Shown: in pieces, positions 18,472 to 28,180 of the stretch | Position numbering within the stretch: position 1 is the stretch's first letter | Layout: every line of letters begins with the position of its first letter | NCBI RefSeq assembly: GCF_947488465.1 | Contig: NZ_CANKZA010000005.1 | Coordinates: 206,979-270,978, forward strand | DNA length: 64,000 nucleotides | Direction: 5' to 3' | DNA from: an uncultured Microbacterium sp. | Lineage (GTDB): Bacteria > Actinomycetota > Actinomycetes > Actinomycetales > Microbacteriaceae | Translations under genes and position numbers: made by a program | Notes under the pieces: generated by a model | The model's database searches: none | Seen by the model: only the letters and a program-made list of their open reading frames with translations | Told to the model about the DNA's origin: nothing

Positions 18472-19077
18472 GTGCTCGATCTCCCCACCGACCTCCCGGC
18501 GGACATCGTTCCGCTGTCCTGGCTTCTGGGCGTCTGGGAAGGCACCGGTGTCATCGACTATGACGTCGACGGCACGGCGTTCTCGGGTGAGTTCTCGCAC
18601 CGGGTGAGCTTCAGCCACGACGGTGGCGATTACGTCAATTACGCCGCCAGTGCCTGGCTTGTCGGCGAAGACGGTGAGCGCTCGCCGCTCGTGGCCGAGA
18701 CGGGGTACTGGCGCTTGGCACGTCCGGCGACCGCGGCGGATGCCGGACCCGCGCTGTTGCCTCCGGCAGAGGCAACGGGGGCCGCCCGCACCGTGGACGA
18801 CGTCGAGGCATTGCGCACCGAGGAAGGTGGCTTCGACATCGAAGTGGCGATCGTGCACTCCGACGGCATCAGTGAGCTCTACCTCGGGCAGGCGCGCGGT
18901 CCGCGCATCGACATCGCGACGGACGCGATCGTGCGCCCCGCCAGCGCGAAAGAGTATGCCGCGGCGTCGCGGATGTACGGATATGTCGACGGCCATCTGC
19001 TGTGGGCGTGGGATGTCGCGGCCCTCGGCGGCGAACTCGCCTCGCATGCGTCGGCGCGTCTTGCGCGAGTCGACTGA
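18472..19077 (+). CDS. Nitrobindin-like / FABP-family beta-barrel protein
   Basis: Encodes a 201-residue soluble protein with the hallmark opening LSWLLGVWEGTGVIDY near residues 15-30, matching the GxWxGxG strand of bacterial nitrobindin-like (DUF1794/THAP4) proteins. These ten-stranded barrels bind heme and can react with nitric oxide or peroxynitrite. The usual proximal histidine near the C-terminus (around DGHLLWAWDVA) is plausible. The GTG at 18472 follows the previous gene by 4 nt and the stop overlaps ygfZ by one base, so these genes form an operon. Confidence 0.8.
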   Translation: MLDLPTDLPADIVPLSWLLGVWEGTGVIDYDVDGTAFSGEFSHRVSFSHDGGDYVNYAASAWLVGEDGERSPLVAETGYWRLARPATAADAGPALLPPAEATGAARTVDDVEALRTEEGGFDIEVAIVHSDGISELYLGQARGPRIDIATDAIVRPASAKEYAAASRMYGYVDGHLLWAWDVAALGGELASHASARLARVD

Positions 19078-20156
19078 TGACCGACCCGTTCGCTGCGGTT
19101 CCGGGCGCCGTCCTCGACGACGCGGGCCCGGTGCACTTCGGTTCGCCGCACCGTGAGCAGCGCGACCTGGTCGGCGGACGCGCGGTGGCCGTTCTCGGTG
19201 ACCGTGGTGTGTTGACCCTCGCCGGCCCCGATCGGCTGACGTGGCTCGATTCGATCACCTCGCAGGCCGTCGCCGCCCTTCACCCCGGCGAGAGTACGGA
19301 ACTGCTCATCCTCGATCCGCAGGGACACGTCGAGCACGCGGCATCCGTCGTCGATGACGGCGAGACCACGTGGCTCATCGTCGACCGCGAGCGCGCCCCG
19401 GCGCTTCTTGCCTGGCTGACCCGGATGCGGTTCCGGCTGCGTGTCGACCTGACGGATGCCGGTTCGTCTCACCGGGTCATCGGGGGAACGGCGGCCGGCG
19501 TGGCGCCCCTCGCGGCCGCGGCGACCTGGATCGACCCGTGGCCACGGGTGGCCGCCGGAGGGTGGGGGTACGCGCCGACGGACCCGCACCCGGGCGGGGA
19601 GCGTGACTGGGTCGAAGCGATCATCGATCTCGACCACTACGCCGCTCTCGCGGGCGCCGCCGCGCGCGGCGAGCAGAGCATCGCCGGCCGCTGGGCAGCC
19701 GATGCGCTGCGGGTGGCCGCGTGGCGTCCGCGGGCCTCCGCCGAAGCGGACGGGCGGACGCTTCCGCACGAAGTCGATTGGCTCCGGACGGCGGTGCACC
19801 TGGAGAAAGGGTGCTATCGCGGGCAGGAGACGGTCGCCAAGGTGCACAACCTCGGGCATCCGCCGCGGCGTCTGATCGCCCTGCAGCTCGACGGGAGCGA
19901 CGCCGTCTTGCCGGAACCGGGTGCGGACGTCCTGGCCGACGGTGAACCGGTCGGCGCGGTCACCTCCGTCGCCCGCCACTACGAAGAGGGTCCGATTGCG
20001 CTCGCGCTCGTCAAGCGCACGCTCGCCGAGGGAGCGGTACTCACGGTGCGGACGGAGGACGGTGTCGTCGCTGCATCGGCCGAGATGATCGTTCCCCCGG
20101 ATGCCGGGCGCACGGCTGCCGTACCGCGTCTGCCGCGCTTGTCTCGCCGCCGCTGA
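19077..20156 (+). CDS. ygfZ: YgfZ/GcvT-like folate-binding Fe-S cluster repair protein
   Basis: Encodes a 359-residue GcvT-fold protein with the YgfZ signature KGCYRGQE at residues 244-251. YgfZ proteins bind tetrahydrofolate and support assembly or repair of some iron-sulphur enzymes. The N-terminal half holds the folate-binding fold (LTWLDSITSQAV) and the C-terminal part a small beta domain. The ATG at 19077 shares one base with the preceding stop. Neighbouring a heme-binding protein gene fits a metallocofactor or oxidative-stress theme, which is inference. Confidence 0.9.
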   Translation: MTDPFAAVPGAVLDDAGPVHFGSPHREQRDLVGGRAVAVLGDRGVLTLAGPDRLTWLDSITSQAVAALHPGESTELLILDPQGHVEHAASVVDDGETTWLIVDRERAPALLAWLTRMRFRLRVDLTDAGSSHRVIGGTAAGVAPLAAAATWIDPWPRVAAGGWGYAPTDPHPGGERDWVEAIIDLDHYAALAGAAARGEQSIAGRWAADALRVAAWRPRASAEADGRTLPHEVDWLRTAVHLEKGCYRGQETVAKVHNLGHPPRRLIALQLDGSDAVLPEPGADVLADGEPVGAVTSVARHYEEGPIALALVKRTLAEGAVLTVRTEDGVVAASAEMIVPPDAGRTAAVPRLPRLSRRR

Positions 20157-20157
20157 C

Positions 20158-21264
20158 GTGACCGATCACGTCGATCCGGCGACGGCTCCGGTGCCCACCG
20201 GTTGGCGCCACCGCGTCGACCCCCGTCCGGGCCTGGACCGTGTGCGGGACTCCGCGCCGGCGATCCTCCAGATCGTCATCGCGGCGACGGCCGCATTCGC
20301 CTTCGCGCACTACGTGCTCGGGCACCCGGCGCCGCTCCTGGCCGCGACCGTGACGGTCTCCAGCCTCGGCCTCGTTCGTGACGCCCGGCCCCGCCGCGTG
20401 CTTGAGACGGTCGTCGGGATGATCGTCGGCATCCTCATCGCCGAACTGATCGTCCTCGCGGCCGGGGTCGGATGGTGGCAGCTCGCGATCACGTTGGCGG
20501 TGACCCTGGTCGTCGCCCGCTTCCTGTCGGCGCAACCCGCCTTCGCGATCGCGGCGGCGATCCAATCCGCGATCGTCATGGTGATCCCCGCGAGTGTGCC
20601 GTTCATCCGGCTGATCGACGGGATCATCGGAGGTATCGCGGCGCTGCTGGTGACAGCCCTCGTGCCGCGCCGACCGTTGCGCGCCGCAACACGTGAAGGA
20701 GCGGCGCTCCTGGCGGCGTTCGATGGCGCGGTGGCCACGCTCGTCCAGGCGCTCCGGCGTGGCGACCGGGTGCGCGCCGAGCGGGGTCTGGAGAAGGCCC
20801 GTGCGCTTCAGCCGCTTGTGGATGAGTGGCGAGTCTCCCTCGAGTCCGGCCGGGCGATTGCGCGGATCTCCCCGTTCTTGCGGCGTGAGCGTTTCGAACT
20901 CGAACGTCACGAGCGGGTCAGAGCGCATCTCGACCTCGCTAGTCGCAATCTTCGCGTGATCGCCCGACGCGTCGTCTACCTGTGCGATGACCGCCAGTCC
21001 CGGCCGGTCGCCGCCGACCTGCTGTCCGAACTCGCGGCGGGTGCCCGGCTGATCGGTGAGTCACTTGCCGATATCTCCTTCGAGCCGCCCGCACGCGAAG
21101 CCGTGCGTGCCGTCGCGGCGCGGCTCGACCCGGCAGCGCTCACCGGCGGGCGTACCGGGAGCGACCACAATCTCCTCGGCGCGATGCGCCCGCTCGCCGT
21201 CGATCTCATGACAGCCGCCGGAATGCCCGCCGCCGACGCCCGGGCCGCGCTCCCGCGCGTGTAG
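20158..21264 (+). CDS. FUSC-family membrane protein
   Basis: Encodes 368 residues. After a hydrophilic start, four to six membrane helices (about residues 35-170) contain the FUSC/aromatic-acid exporter pattern LAATVTVSSLGLVRDARPRRVLET. The rest is a helical cytoplasmic domain. FUSC proteins are linked to efflux of aromatic or acidic compounds. The GTG at 20158 lies 1 nt past the ygfZ stop; the upstream part of the frame is antisense-like and unlikely. Substrate unknown. Confidence 0.8.
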   Translation: MTDHVDPATAPVPTGWRHRVDPRPGLDRVRDSAPAILQIVIAATAAFAFAHYVLGHPAPLLAATVTVSSLGLVRDARPRRVLETVVGMIVGILIAELIVLAAGVGWWQLAITLAVTLVVARFLSAQPAFAIAAAIQSAIVMVIPASVPFIRLIDGIIGGIAALLVTALVPRRPLRAATREGAALLAAFDGAVATLVQALRRGDRVRAERGLEKARALQPLVDEWRVSLESGRAIARISPFLRRERFELERHERVRAHLDLASRNLRVIARRVVYLCDDRQSRPVAADLLSELAAGARLIGESLADISFEPPAREAVRAVAARLDPAALTGGRTGSDHNLLGAMRPLAVDLMTAAGMPAADARAALPRV

Positions 21265-21337
21265 CGGCCCGGTGCGGTGATGTGGGGCATCGGGTCATTC
21301 GACGGATGAGCGCGGCGCGGACACCACCGAGCGGAGC

Positions 21338-22174
21338 TCACGACGGGGCGACGCACTCCCAGGGCACGGTGACCTCGCCGAGTCGCCAGCGTGCACGGTT
21401 TCCGACCGGCCAGCCGGATGCCGCGAGCGCCGAAAGAGCGGCCCGCCAGCGCTGCTCGGCTCCGAAGCTCGACGCCGCCACCGCCCGGGTCCATTCGTCA
21501 TCCAGTGCGGAGAGGAAGTCGTGCACGCGCTCGCCGGGCACGTTGCGGTGGATGAGGGCTTTCGGCAGGCGCTCGGCCGCGATGCCGGGGGAGTCCAACT
21601 GGGCGAGTCGGAGCGAGATGGTGAGACTCCGCGGGGAGGCGTCATCGCCGAGCTCCACCCACGTGCAGATGCGGCCGAGCTCGTCGCACGTTCCCTCCAC
21701 GACGATGCCGCCGGGAGCCAGACGCGACGCCATCAGCGCCCAGGCGCCTGCGACGTCGGCCTCGTCGTATTGCCGCAGCACGTTGAATGCGCGGATGACC
21801 GCGGGTCGGCGCCGCGCGGGAAGGGGCACTTCGAAGCCTCCGCGTGCGAACGAGACGCGGGCATCCGGCGCAAACGGAGTGCGCCCCGCGCGCACCTCGA
21901 CGAGCTGTGCGGTGGCACGCTGCACACGGGCCGGGTCGATCTCGAGCCCGACGACCTCGACGTCGGCGCGGCTTCGTCGGAGGCGCGCTTCGAGCTCGAA
22001 TGCGGTCACGCCGCTGGCTCCGTATCCGAGGTCGATCACCAGCGGATCGTCGGTCCGGCGCAGCACCGGATGCCGCGCGATCCACCGGTCGACACGGCGC
22101 AGCCGGTTGGTGTTGGTCGTGCCGCGCGTGATCTTGCCGGTCGTGCGCGAACCGGGTGATTTCTCCGGCGTCAT
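21338..22174 (-). CDS. Class I SAM-dependent methyltransferase
   Basis: Encodes a 278-residue protein with SAM motif [14 protein letters not shown] at residues 45-57, a GLEIDPARV motif II and an [17 protein letters not shown] motif near the middle. The remainder ([29 protein letters not shown]) is characteristic of an actinobacterial orthologue group with no assigned substrate. The ATG at 22174 is 41 nt from the divergent gpmA start. It ends 73 nt from the convergent FUSC gene stop. Confidence 0.82.
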   Translation of the reverse strand: MTPEKSPGSRTTGKITRGTTNTNRLRRVDRWIARHPVLRRTDDPLVIDLGYGASGVTAFELEARLRRSRADVEVVGLEIDPARVQRATAQLVEVRAGRTPFAPDARVSFARGGFEVPLPARRRPAVIRAFNVLRQYDEADVAGAWALMASRLAPGGIVVEGTCDELGRICTWVELGDDASPRSLTISLRLAQLDSPGIAAERLPKALIHRNVPGERVHDFLSALDDEWTRAVAASSFGAEQRWRAALSALAASGWPVGNRARWRLGEVTVPWECVAPS

Positions 22175-22215
22175 CCCCTCATGATGCCAGCGCTGTGATG
22201 GGTAGGATGACGATC

Positions 22216-22965
22216 ATGACCGCTCCTTACACGCTCATCCTCCTCCGCCACGGGCAGAGCGAGTGGAACAAGACCAACCAGTTCACCGGGTGGGTGGATG
22301 TCCGCCTCACCGAACAGGGCAAGGCCGAAGCCGCCCGCGGTGGAGAACTCCTGAAGGACGCGGGGCTGCTGCCCGATGTCCTGCACACCTCGCTGCTGTC
22401 CCGCGCGATCCAGACCGCGAACATCGCGCTGGACACGGCTGACCGCCTCTGGATTCCGGTGAAGCGCTCCTGGCGCCTCAACGAACGCCACTACGGTGCG
22501 CTGCAGGGCAAGGACAAGGCCGAGACCCTCGAGGAGTTCGGCAACGAGCAGTTCATGCTGTGGCGCCGCTCGTTCGACGTGCCGCCGCCGGAGCTCGCCG
22601 ATGACGCCGAGTACAGCCAGTCCGGCGACCCCCGTTATATCGGCATCGACGGCGAGGTGCCGCGCACCGAGTCGTTGAAGATCGTGATCGACCGGATGCT
22701 GCCCTACTGGGAGTCCGAGATCATCCCCGACCTTCAGGCCGGCAAGACCGTCCTCGTCACGGCGCACGGCAACTCGCTGCGCGGCCTCGTGAAGCACCTC
22801 GACGGCATCAGCGACGCCGATATCTCCGAGCTCAACATTCCGACCGGCATCCCGCTGGTCTATCGCCTCGGTGAGGACTTCATGCCGCTCGAGCCGGGCG
22901 CGTACCTCGATCCCGAGGCTGCCGCTGCGGGCGCCGCCGCGGTCGCCAGTCAGGGCAAGAAGTAA
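22216..22965 (+). CDS. gpmA: 2,3-bisphosphoglycerate-dependent phosphoglycerate mutase
   Basis: Encodes 249 residues of the dPGM enzyme that interconverts 3- and 2-phosphoglycerate in glycolysis and gluconeogenesis. It has [10 protein letters not shown] with phospho-histidine His12, [20 protein letters not shown] substrate loop, and a second catalytic histidine in [10 protein letters not shown] chose the ATG at 22216; an ATG three codons upstream (22207) is possible. It ends just before a strong bidirectional terminator. In mycobacteria gpm also neighbours senX3-regX3, as here. Confidence 0.96.
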   Translation: MTAPYTLILLRHGQSEWNKTNQFTGWVDVRLTEQGKAEAARGGELLKDAGLLPDVLHTSLLSRAIQTANIALDTADRLWIPVKRSWRLNERHYGALQGKDKAETLEEFGNEQFMLWRRSFDVPPPELADDAEYSQSGDPRYIGIDGEVPRTESLKIVIDRMLPYWESEIIPDLQAGKTVLVTAHGNSLRGLVKHLDGISDADISELNIPTGIPLVYRLGEDFMPLEPGAYLDPEAAAAGAAAVASQGKK

Positions 22966-22975
22966 CCTGCTACGC

Positions 22976-23015
22976 ACGAAAGAGGGGGATGCCGGCCGGC
23001 ATCCCCCTCTTTCGT
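22976..23015. terminator. Perfect 40-nt bidirectional terminator hairpin between gpmA and phoU
   Basis: Positions 22976-23015 form an exact palindrome (two 20-nt arms). It begins ACGAAAGAGGGGG and ends CCCCCTCTTTCGT, giving an A/T-rich base on both sides, and sits between the convergent gpmA and phoU stops. It should terminate transcription in both directions. Confidence 0.85.
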
Positions 23016-23031
23016 CAGTACTGAGGTGCGC

Positions 23032-23748
23032 TCAGTTCTCCGTCTGGGCCGCACCGGCAAGGGCGGCAGCGTCGGAGGCGACGATCACGGCGATCGAGTC
23101 GGTGCCGGGCGTCCACTCGCCGGTCGCGAGGTACGCCACCTTCTTGGCGACCGACAGAGCGTGGTCGGCGAAGCGCTCGTGATAGCGGCTGGCGAGTGTC
23201 GCGTCGACGGTGGCGCCGGCCTCACCCTGCCAGTTCTCGCTGAGCACCTTTTCGAAGACCGACAGATGGAGGTCATCGAGCTGGTCGTCGAGGCTGCGCA
23301 GCTGTTCGACGAGCGACAGGTCTTCCGTGCGGAGGATCTCGGTGAGCAGCTTCGCGACCTGCACATCGATCTCGCCCATCTTGGTGAAGGTGCTCTTCAG
23401 CCCCTTCGGGATCGCGCGCTCCGGAAAGCGCATGCGGGTGAGCTGCGCGATGTGCTCGGCGATGTCGCCCATCCGCTCGAGCGACGCGCTGACGCGCAGC
23501 GCGGCGACGACGATGCGGAGGTCGCGTGCGACGGGCTGCTGCCGCGCGAGGATCTGGATCGCGAGCTCGTCGAGCTCGATGGCCTTGTTGTCGATGACCT
23601 GGTCGGCCTCGATGACCTCTTCGGCGAGCGTGACGTCACTCGTGCCGAAAGCCTTCGTCGCGTGGTCGATCGCGACGGTGACGAGCTCGGCGATCTCCAC
23701 GAGACGTGATTGAACGTCCTCGAGCGACTGGTGGAACACTTCGCGCAT
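23032..23748 (-). CDS. phoU: Phosphate signalling protein PhoU
   Basis: Encodes 238 residues forming two PhoU repeats of three helices. It begins MREVFHQSLEDVQSRLVEIAELV and has the metal-binding ExxxD motifs (LERMGDIAEHIAQL; YHERFADHALSVAKKVAYL). PhoU links the Pst phosphate importer to the histidine kinase and holds it inactive when phosphate is ample. It is divergent from senX3-regX3, as in mycobacteria. No pst genes are within the window. The shared intergenic region has a Pho-box-like repeat. Confidence 0.93.
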   Translation of the reverse strand: MREVFHQSLEDVQSRLVEIAELVTVAIDHATKAFGTSDVTLAEEVIEADQVIDNKAIELDELAIQILARQQPVARDLRIVVAALRVSASLERMGDIAEHIAQLTRMRFPERAIPKGLKSTFTKMGEIDVQVAKLLTEILRTEDLSLVEQLRSLDDQLDDLHLSVFEKVLSENWQGEAGATVDATLASRYHERFADHALSVAKKVAYLATGEWTPGTDSIAVIVASDAAALAGAAQTEN

Positions 23749-23815
23749 CTTCGGAACCTCTCTTTTTCGCGGCAGGCAGGCGCCTGGCGCAGACTCGGCG
23801 ATCTTCCCCTTCGAA

Positions 23816-23844
23816 GGTTAACGAACGGTGCCGGAGCCGTGAAC
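23816..23844. promoter_or_regulatory. Putative Pho box between phoU and senX3
   Basis: Three heptamers repeat at an exact 11-bp period (23816-23822, 23827-23833, 23838-23844). Against the GGTGAAC unit (reverse of GTTCACC) they match at 6, 4 and 6 of 7 bases. The spacing and location between phoU and senX3 fit autoregulation by RegX3. Confidence 0.5.
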
Positions 23845-23917
23845 ACTGCGGGTGATCGGGTCTGCGGCCGCGCAAAACGTCCGCAGCCTCTGCGCGCGCC
23901 ACTCTACGCTGGTGTTC

Positions 23918-25120
23918 ATGGACTCGACGCAGGCGGCGCTCGTCGCCCTCGTGGTGGGCGTCCTCATCGGCGGTGCCCTCGCGGCCCTGGTGCTCATGGC
24001 GCTGCGGGCGCGCGACCGCGCGCGGATCGAGGCGTCGTTCGAGTTGCCCGATGGCACCCGGTCAGTCCTCCAGGGCATGGATGACGTGGCCGTCGTGGTC
24101 GACACGTCCCTCCTGATCGTTGCGGCCTCCCCGCCGGCAGAACTCTTCGGCATGCAGGAGGGGCAGGACCTCCCCGGCGATGAGCTGCGCCTCCTGGTGC
24201 GCGCGGCGCGACGCGCCGAGCATCCCGAGTCGGAGAACCTCCGCCTGCGGCGGGGCATCGAACCACGCCTTGTGACCGCGCGTGCGAGCGTGATCACGGC
24301 CCGGCTCACTCTCATCGTCATCCGCGACATCACCGAACGGGAACGCGTCGAGGAGATGCGGCGTGACTTCGTCGCCAACACCAGTCACGAACTGAAGACG
24401 CCCGTGGGTGCGGTCACCCTGCTGGCGGAGGCGATCGAATCGGCCGCCGACGACCCCGATCAAGTACGCCACTTCGCCTCTCGGCTGAGCGCCGAGGCGG
24501 GGCGACTCGGCCAATTGACGTCGCGCATCATGAACCTGTCGCGGTTGCAGTCCGCCGACGATCTGACGGAGCTGCGCGATGTCTCGGTGGATGAGGTCGT
24601 CGCGGCGGCGGTCGAATCGCAGTCCCTCGCCGCGCAGTCAGCCGACATCACGGTCTCGCGGGGGGGCTCGCGACGCGCCTACGTGCGCGGCGATGTGCAG
24701 GTGCTCACCGAGGCGGTCGGCAATCTGGTCGCCAACGCGATCGCGTATTCGCCGCCGGGTGCGCAGGTCGGCGTCGGGGTGAAGCTCATCGACGGCGTCG
24801 TGTCGATCGCCGTCACCGATCGCGGGATCGGCATCTCCGAAGACGAGCAGCGCCGCGTGTTCGAGCGCTTCTACCGGGCCGACCAAGCCCGCTCGCGTCG
24901 TACCGGAGGCACGGGCCTCGGTCTCTCGATCGTCAAGCACGCGGTGCAGCGCCACGGCGGCGAGATCGAACTCTGGTCGCGTCCTGGGCGCGGCTCGACC
25001 TTCACGATGCGGTTGCCGGCCGTCGATCCGCCGCTGGATCTGCCGAACAAGAAGCGCCGTGAGAAGAAAAAGAAGAAAGCCGCGAAGGCCGCGGCCCTCA
25101 ACCGAGAGAAGACTCCATGA
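23918..25120 (+). CDS. senX3: Phosphate-responsive sensor histidine kinase SenX3
   Basis: Encodes 400 residues. An N-terminal membrane helix (about 8-29) is followed by a PAS-like segment, a DHp domain with phospho-acceptor FVANTSHELKTPVG (His157), and a catalytic ATPase domain with N-box, DRGIGIS, and TGGTGLGLSIVKHAV. The C-terminus is an unusual Lys-rich tail (KKRREKKKKK). It is the kinase for RegX3, with which it overlaps by 4 nt (ATGA). Starvation for phosphate relieves PhoU inhibition and activates it, by family precedent. Confidence 0.93.
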   Translation: MDSTQAALVALVVGVLIGGALAALVLMALRARDRARIEASFELPDGTRSVLQGMDDVAVVVDTSLLIVAASPPAELFGMQEGQDLPGDELRLLVRAARRAEHPESENLRLRRGIEPRLVTARASVITARLTLIVIRDITERERVEEMRRDFVANTSHELKTPVGAVTLLAEAIESAADDPDQVRHFASRLSAEAGRLGQLTSRIMNLSRLQSADDLTELRDVSVDEVVAAAVESQSLAAQSADITVSRGGSRRAYVRGDVQVLTEAVGNLVANAIAYSPPGAQVGVGVKLIDGVVSIAVTDRGIGISEDEQRRVFERFYRADQARSRRTGGTGLGLSIVKHAVQRHGGEIELWSRPGRGSTFTMRLPAVDPPLDLPNKKRREKKKKKAAKAAALNREKTP

Positions 25121-25800
25121 CTCGCGTGCTGATCGTCGAGGACGAACCCGACCTGGCCGACCCCCTCGCCTATCTGTTGCGACGGGAGGGATTCGAGGTC
25201 GAGATCGCTGAAGACGGACCGGCCGCCCTCGACGCCTTCGGCGCGCGCGGTGCCGACATCGTTCTGCTCGACCTCATGTTGCCCGGGATGCCCGGGACCG
25301 AGGTCTGCCGCATCATCCGGACGACCTCCGCCGTGCCCGTCATCATGCTGACGGCGAAGGACAGCGAAATCGATATCGTCGTGGGTCTGGAGCTCGGAGC
25401 CGACGACTACGTCACAAAGCCCTACTCGTCGCGCGAACTGCTGGCGCGGATGCGGGCGGTCCTCCGACGCTCGGAGGGCCCGGACCTCGGCATCGACGAG
25501 CGGGTCGTCGAAGGCGGTCGGGTCTCGATGGATATGGACCGGCACACGGTGTCGGTCGATGGGTCCGTGATCTCGATGCCGTTGAAGGAATTCGAACTGC
25601 TCGAGGTGCTCATGCGCAATACCGGTCGCGTGCTCACTCGCGGCCAGCTGATCGACCGTGTGTGGGGGAGCGACTACTTCGGCGACACGAAGACCCTCGA
25701 TGTGCACATCAAGCGCATCCGCTCGCGCATCGAGAAGAACCCGAGTGAGCCGGTCATGCTCCTCACCGTCCGAGGGCTCGGCTACCGCTTCGAGGGCTGA
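25117..25800 (+). CDS. regX3: Phosphate-starvation response regulator RegX3
   Basis: Encodes a 227-residue OmpR-family regulator. The receiver domain has acidic residues at 9-10, phospho-acceptor Asp52 in LLDLMLPGMPG, and KPYSSREL at the K/Y positions; the C-terminal winged helix has SMPLKEFELLEVLM and KTLDVHIKRIRSRIE. It should bind Pho boxes and control phosphate-starvation genes, probably including the phoU/senX3 region and perhaps ppk1 in this window. The start overlaps senX3 by 4 nt, and a terminator hairpin follows. Confidence 0.95.
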   Translation: MTRVLIVEDEPDLADPLAYLLRREGFEVEIAEDGPAALDAFGARGADIVLLDLMLPGMPGTEVCRIIRTTSAVPVIMLTAKDSEIDIVVGLELGADDYVTKPYSSRELLARMRAVLRRSEGPDLGIDERVVEGGRVSMDMDRHTVSVDGSVISMPLKEFELLEVLMRNTGRVLTRGQLIDRVWGSDYFGDTKTLDVHIKRIRSRIEKNPSEPVMLLTVRGLGYRFEG

Positions 25801-25808
25801 GTGTGAAA

Positions 25809-25842
25809 GAGCCCCGACCCGTCAGCTGACCGGTCGGGGCTC
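25809..25842. terminator. Terminator hairpin between regX3 and the lipoprotein gene
   Basis: An 11-bp GC-rich stem (25809-25819 with 25832-25842) encloses a 12-nt loop. It lies 9 nt past the regX3 stop and before the convergent lipoprotein gene's stop, with no long T-run. Confidence 0.7.
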
Positions 25843-25868
25843 CTCGTTGCGGCTGTGCCGCGAAAGCC

Positions 25869-26336
25869 TCAGTCCTGGGGGACGAAGTCCGCCAGATAGT
25901 CCAGAGTCCCGTCGAGCACGGGAACGAAGTAGGCGACGCCTTCGCCGTCGCCGGACTGGAACGTGAGTTCGACGTTCGTGCCGGGCGCGGAGTCGAGGCG
26001 GGGGAAAAGCAAGGGATCCGAGCCGTCGAAGCCGAGGCTCACGGCGGACCGGGCCGGCACGCGCACGGTCTCGGTCGCGCCGTCGAGGCCCACGAGCAAC
26101 GTCTCGGTGGTGTCGGTGTCGTTCACGACCGCGGCCAGGAAGTTGGCGGATGCGCCGGATTCGTCGGCGACCAGCAGGGCGTTGCGCACCTTCAGCGGAC
26201 CCGAGTCGGGGATGTTGACGCCGTCGGAGGCGGAGTAGGGGATCGTCGTCGCCTGCTCGGTGATCATGCTGCACCCGGTGGTGCCGAGGATGATCGTTGC
26301 GCCGAGGGCGAGCGAGGTGAGCAGACGCGATTTCAC
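25869..26336 (-). CDS. Small secreted lipoprotein, LpqE-like position next to carD
   Basis: Encodes 155 residues with a lipoprotein signal peptide (MKSRLLTSLALG...) and lipobox GTTGC with Cys22. The mature part is a beta-rich domain (VRNALLVADESG; VVNDTDTTETLLVGL; VPARSAVSLG) resembling the copper-chaperone-like PCuAC fold group that includes mycobacterial LpqE. In mycobacteria lpqE is divergent from carD in the same way. I see no copper-ligand Met/His set, so metal binding is doubtful. Function is unknown. Confidence 0.75.
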   Translation of the reverse strand: MKSRLLTSLALGATIILGTTGCSMITEQATTIPYSASDGVNIPDSGPLKVRNALLVADESGASANFLAAVVNDTDTTETLLVGLDGATETVRVPARSAVSLGFDGSDPLLFPRLDSAPGTNVELTFQSGDGEGVAYFVPVLDGTLDYLADFVPQD

Positions 26337-26475
26337 GGATCCTCCAGAGGCAAGACGGGTTCGTGCTCATTCTATGGGAACCGGCCGTCGGGGACACGCG
26401 AGAGGGACCTGAGCCCGCGTACCTTAGCGTATAACCCCTGTGGTATCCTTGAGGTTGCCGAAAGGACATAACTGC

Positions 26476-26958
26476 ATGCTTTTTGAGGTTGGCGAGACGG
26501 TCGTCTATCCGCACCACGGGGCCGCTACGATCATCGAGGTCAAAGACCGGGTCATCAAGGGCGAGACCAAGAAATATCTGAAGCTCAATGTCACCCAGGG
26601 TGATCTGATCATCGAGGTCCCGGCAGACAATGTCGATCTCGTGGGTGTCCGCGATGTGATCGGACAGGACGGTCTCGAGCGGGTCTACGACGTGCTGCGT
26701 GCGCCGTTCACCGAGGAGCCGACCAACTGGTCGCGCCGGTACAAGGCGAACCTCGAGAAGCTCGCGTCCGGCGATGTGATCAAGGTGAGCGAGGTCGTCC
26801 GCGACCTGTGGCGCCGCGATCAGGACCGCGGACTGTCCGCGGGGGAGAAGCGTATGCTCGCGAAGGCGCGCCAGATCCTCGTCTCCGAGATCGCGCTCGC
26901 GCTCAAGGCCGACGAAGAGCACGCATCCGCCGTGCTCGACGAGGTCCTCGCCAGCTGA
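26476..26958 (+). CDS. carD: RNA polymerase-binding transcription factor CarD
   Basis: Encodes 160 residues. The N-terminal RNA polymerase interaction domain starts [17 protein letters not shown], and the C-terminal helical domain carries the conserved tryptophan ([15 protein letters not shown]) that wedges into promoter DNA to stabilise open complexes. It is a global activator of housekeeping promoters, including rRNA, in actinobacteria. An AAAGGA ribosome-binding site precedes the ATG at 26476, which I chose over an upstream start lacking a good site. The ispDF gene follows after 18 nt. Confidence 0.97.
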   Translation: MLFEVGETVVYPHHGAATIIEVKDRVIKGETKKYLKLNVTQGDLIIEVPADNVDLVGVRDVIGQDGLERVYDVLRAPFTEEPTNWSRRYKANLEKLASGDVIKVSEVVRDLWRRDQDRGLSAGEKRMLAKARQILVSEIALALKADEEHASAVLDEVLAS

Positions 26959-26976
26959 ATCGGTAGCATCGGAGCC

Positions 26977-28167
26977 ATGAGTTCCGATGCGCTTCCGACC
27001 CCGCACGTCGCCGTGATTGTCGTGGCAGCTGGATCGGGGACACGCCTCGCCGCAGGTGCTCCAAAGGCGTTCGTCGGAATCGACGCGCACTCGATTCTCC
27101 ACCACGCGCTCGAACGCGTCTTTGCAGGCCCGCTCGCCCAGGTGGTGATCGTCGCGCCGCCCGAACGTCTCGGCGACGCTCTGACGGAAGCCCATGCGGT
27201 GGCGGGGCGCCGTCACGATCTCGTCGGCGTGGTTCCCGGGGGCGACACGCGCCAGGAATCGGTCGCGGCGGGGTTGCGCGCGGTCTGGCCCGGAGTGCAG
27301 TACGTGCTGGTGCACGACGCCGCACGCGCCCTCACGCCCCCCGCCGTCTTCACCCGCGTCGTCGCTGCGCTCGAGGCCGGAAACGACGCCGCACTGCCGG
27401 TCATGCCCGTCGTCGACACGGTCAAACGCGTCGACGCCGCGCGGGTGGTCGCCGCCCTCGATCGGTCGGAACTCGCTGCAGCTCAGACCCCGCAGGGGTT
27501 TCGTCGCGCGGTGCTGGATGCCGCCTACGCCACAGCCGAGGCCGACCACACCGACGATGCTGCTCTGGTGCAGTCCGCCGGGCACGAGGTCGCGACGGTA
27601 CCGGGCGATGACCTCGCGTTCAAGATCACGACATCCGCCGATCTCGACCGCGCGCGGGCGCTGCTCGCCGTGGCTGTGACGCCTGCTGTCCCCCTTCCGC
27701 GCGTCGGCGTGGGCACCGATGTGCACGCGTTCGGCGGCGACGGTGCGCTCTGGTTGGCGGGGCTCGAATGGCCCGGCGAGAAGGCGCTGTCCGGCCACTC
27801 CGACGGCGATGCCGTCGCGCATGCGATCGTCGACGCGCTCCTCGCCGCGGCCGGGCTCGGAGACATCGGTACCCATTTCGGCACGGATCAGCCGGAGTAC
27901 GCCGGGGCGCATGCTGTGGCGTTCCTCGAGCGCACGCGCGAGCTCGTCACGGCAGCGGGATTCGCGATCGGGAATGTGTCGGTGCAGGTGCAATCCAACC
28001 GGCCGAAGCTCGCACCACGTCGCGGTGAGGCCGAGGCCGCTCTCACGGCAGCGCTCGGGGCGCCGGTGACCGTCTCGGCGACGACGACCGACGGGCTCGG
28101 CTTCACCGGGACGGGCGACGGGGTCGCGGCCTTCGCGGTCGCCTTGGTCGTTCCCCGACCCGCCTGA
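26977..28167 (+). CDS. ispDF: Bifunctional IspD/IspF isoprenoid enzyme
   Basis: Encodes 396 residues in two fused enzymes of the MEP pathway. The IspD half (about 1-230) has [17 protein letters not shown] for CTP binding and makes CDP-methylerythritol. The IspF half (about 240-396) starts [13 protein letters not shown], has the metal-binding DVHAF and [13 protein letters not shown] motifs, and forms the cyclic diphosphate. IspE is not fused and is not in the window. The fusion is common in Microbacteriaceae, while mycobacteria keep separate ispD and ispF in the same order. It is next in the carD operon. Confidence 0.95.
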   Translation: MSSDALPTPHVAVIVVAAGSGTRLAAGAPKAFVGIDAHSILHHALERVFAGPLAQVVIVAPPERLGDALTEAHAVAGRRHDLVGVVPGGDTRQESVAAGLRAVWPGVQYVLVHDAARALTPPAVFTRVVAALEAGNDAALPVMPVVDTVKRVDAARVVAALDRSELAAAQTPQGFRRAVLDAAYATAEADHTDDAALVQSAGHEVATVPGDDLAFKITTSADLDRARALLAVAVTPAVPLPRVGVGTDVHAFGGDGALWLAGLEWPGEKALSGHSDGDAVAHAIVDALLAAAGLGDIGTHFGTDQPEYAGAHAVAFLERTRELVTAAGFAIGNVSVQVQSNRPKLAPRRGEAEAALTAALGAPVTVSATTTDGLGFTGTGDGVAAFAVALVVPRPA

Positions 28168-28180
28168 GGGGGACGCGGGA

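Noticed and set aside
25869..26336. Copper chaperone (PCuAC) assignment for the lipoprotein beside carD
   Set aside because: The fold and position are suggestive, but the Met/His copper ligands are not seen, so only a positional LpqE-like label is kept.
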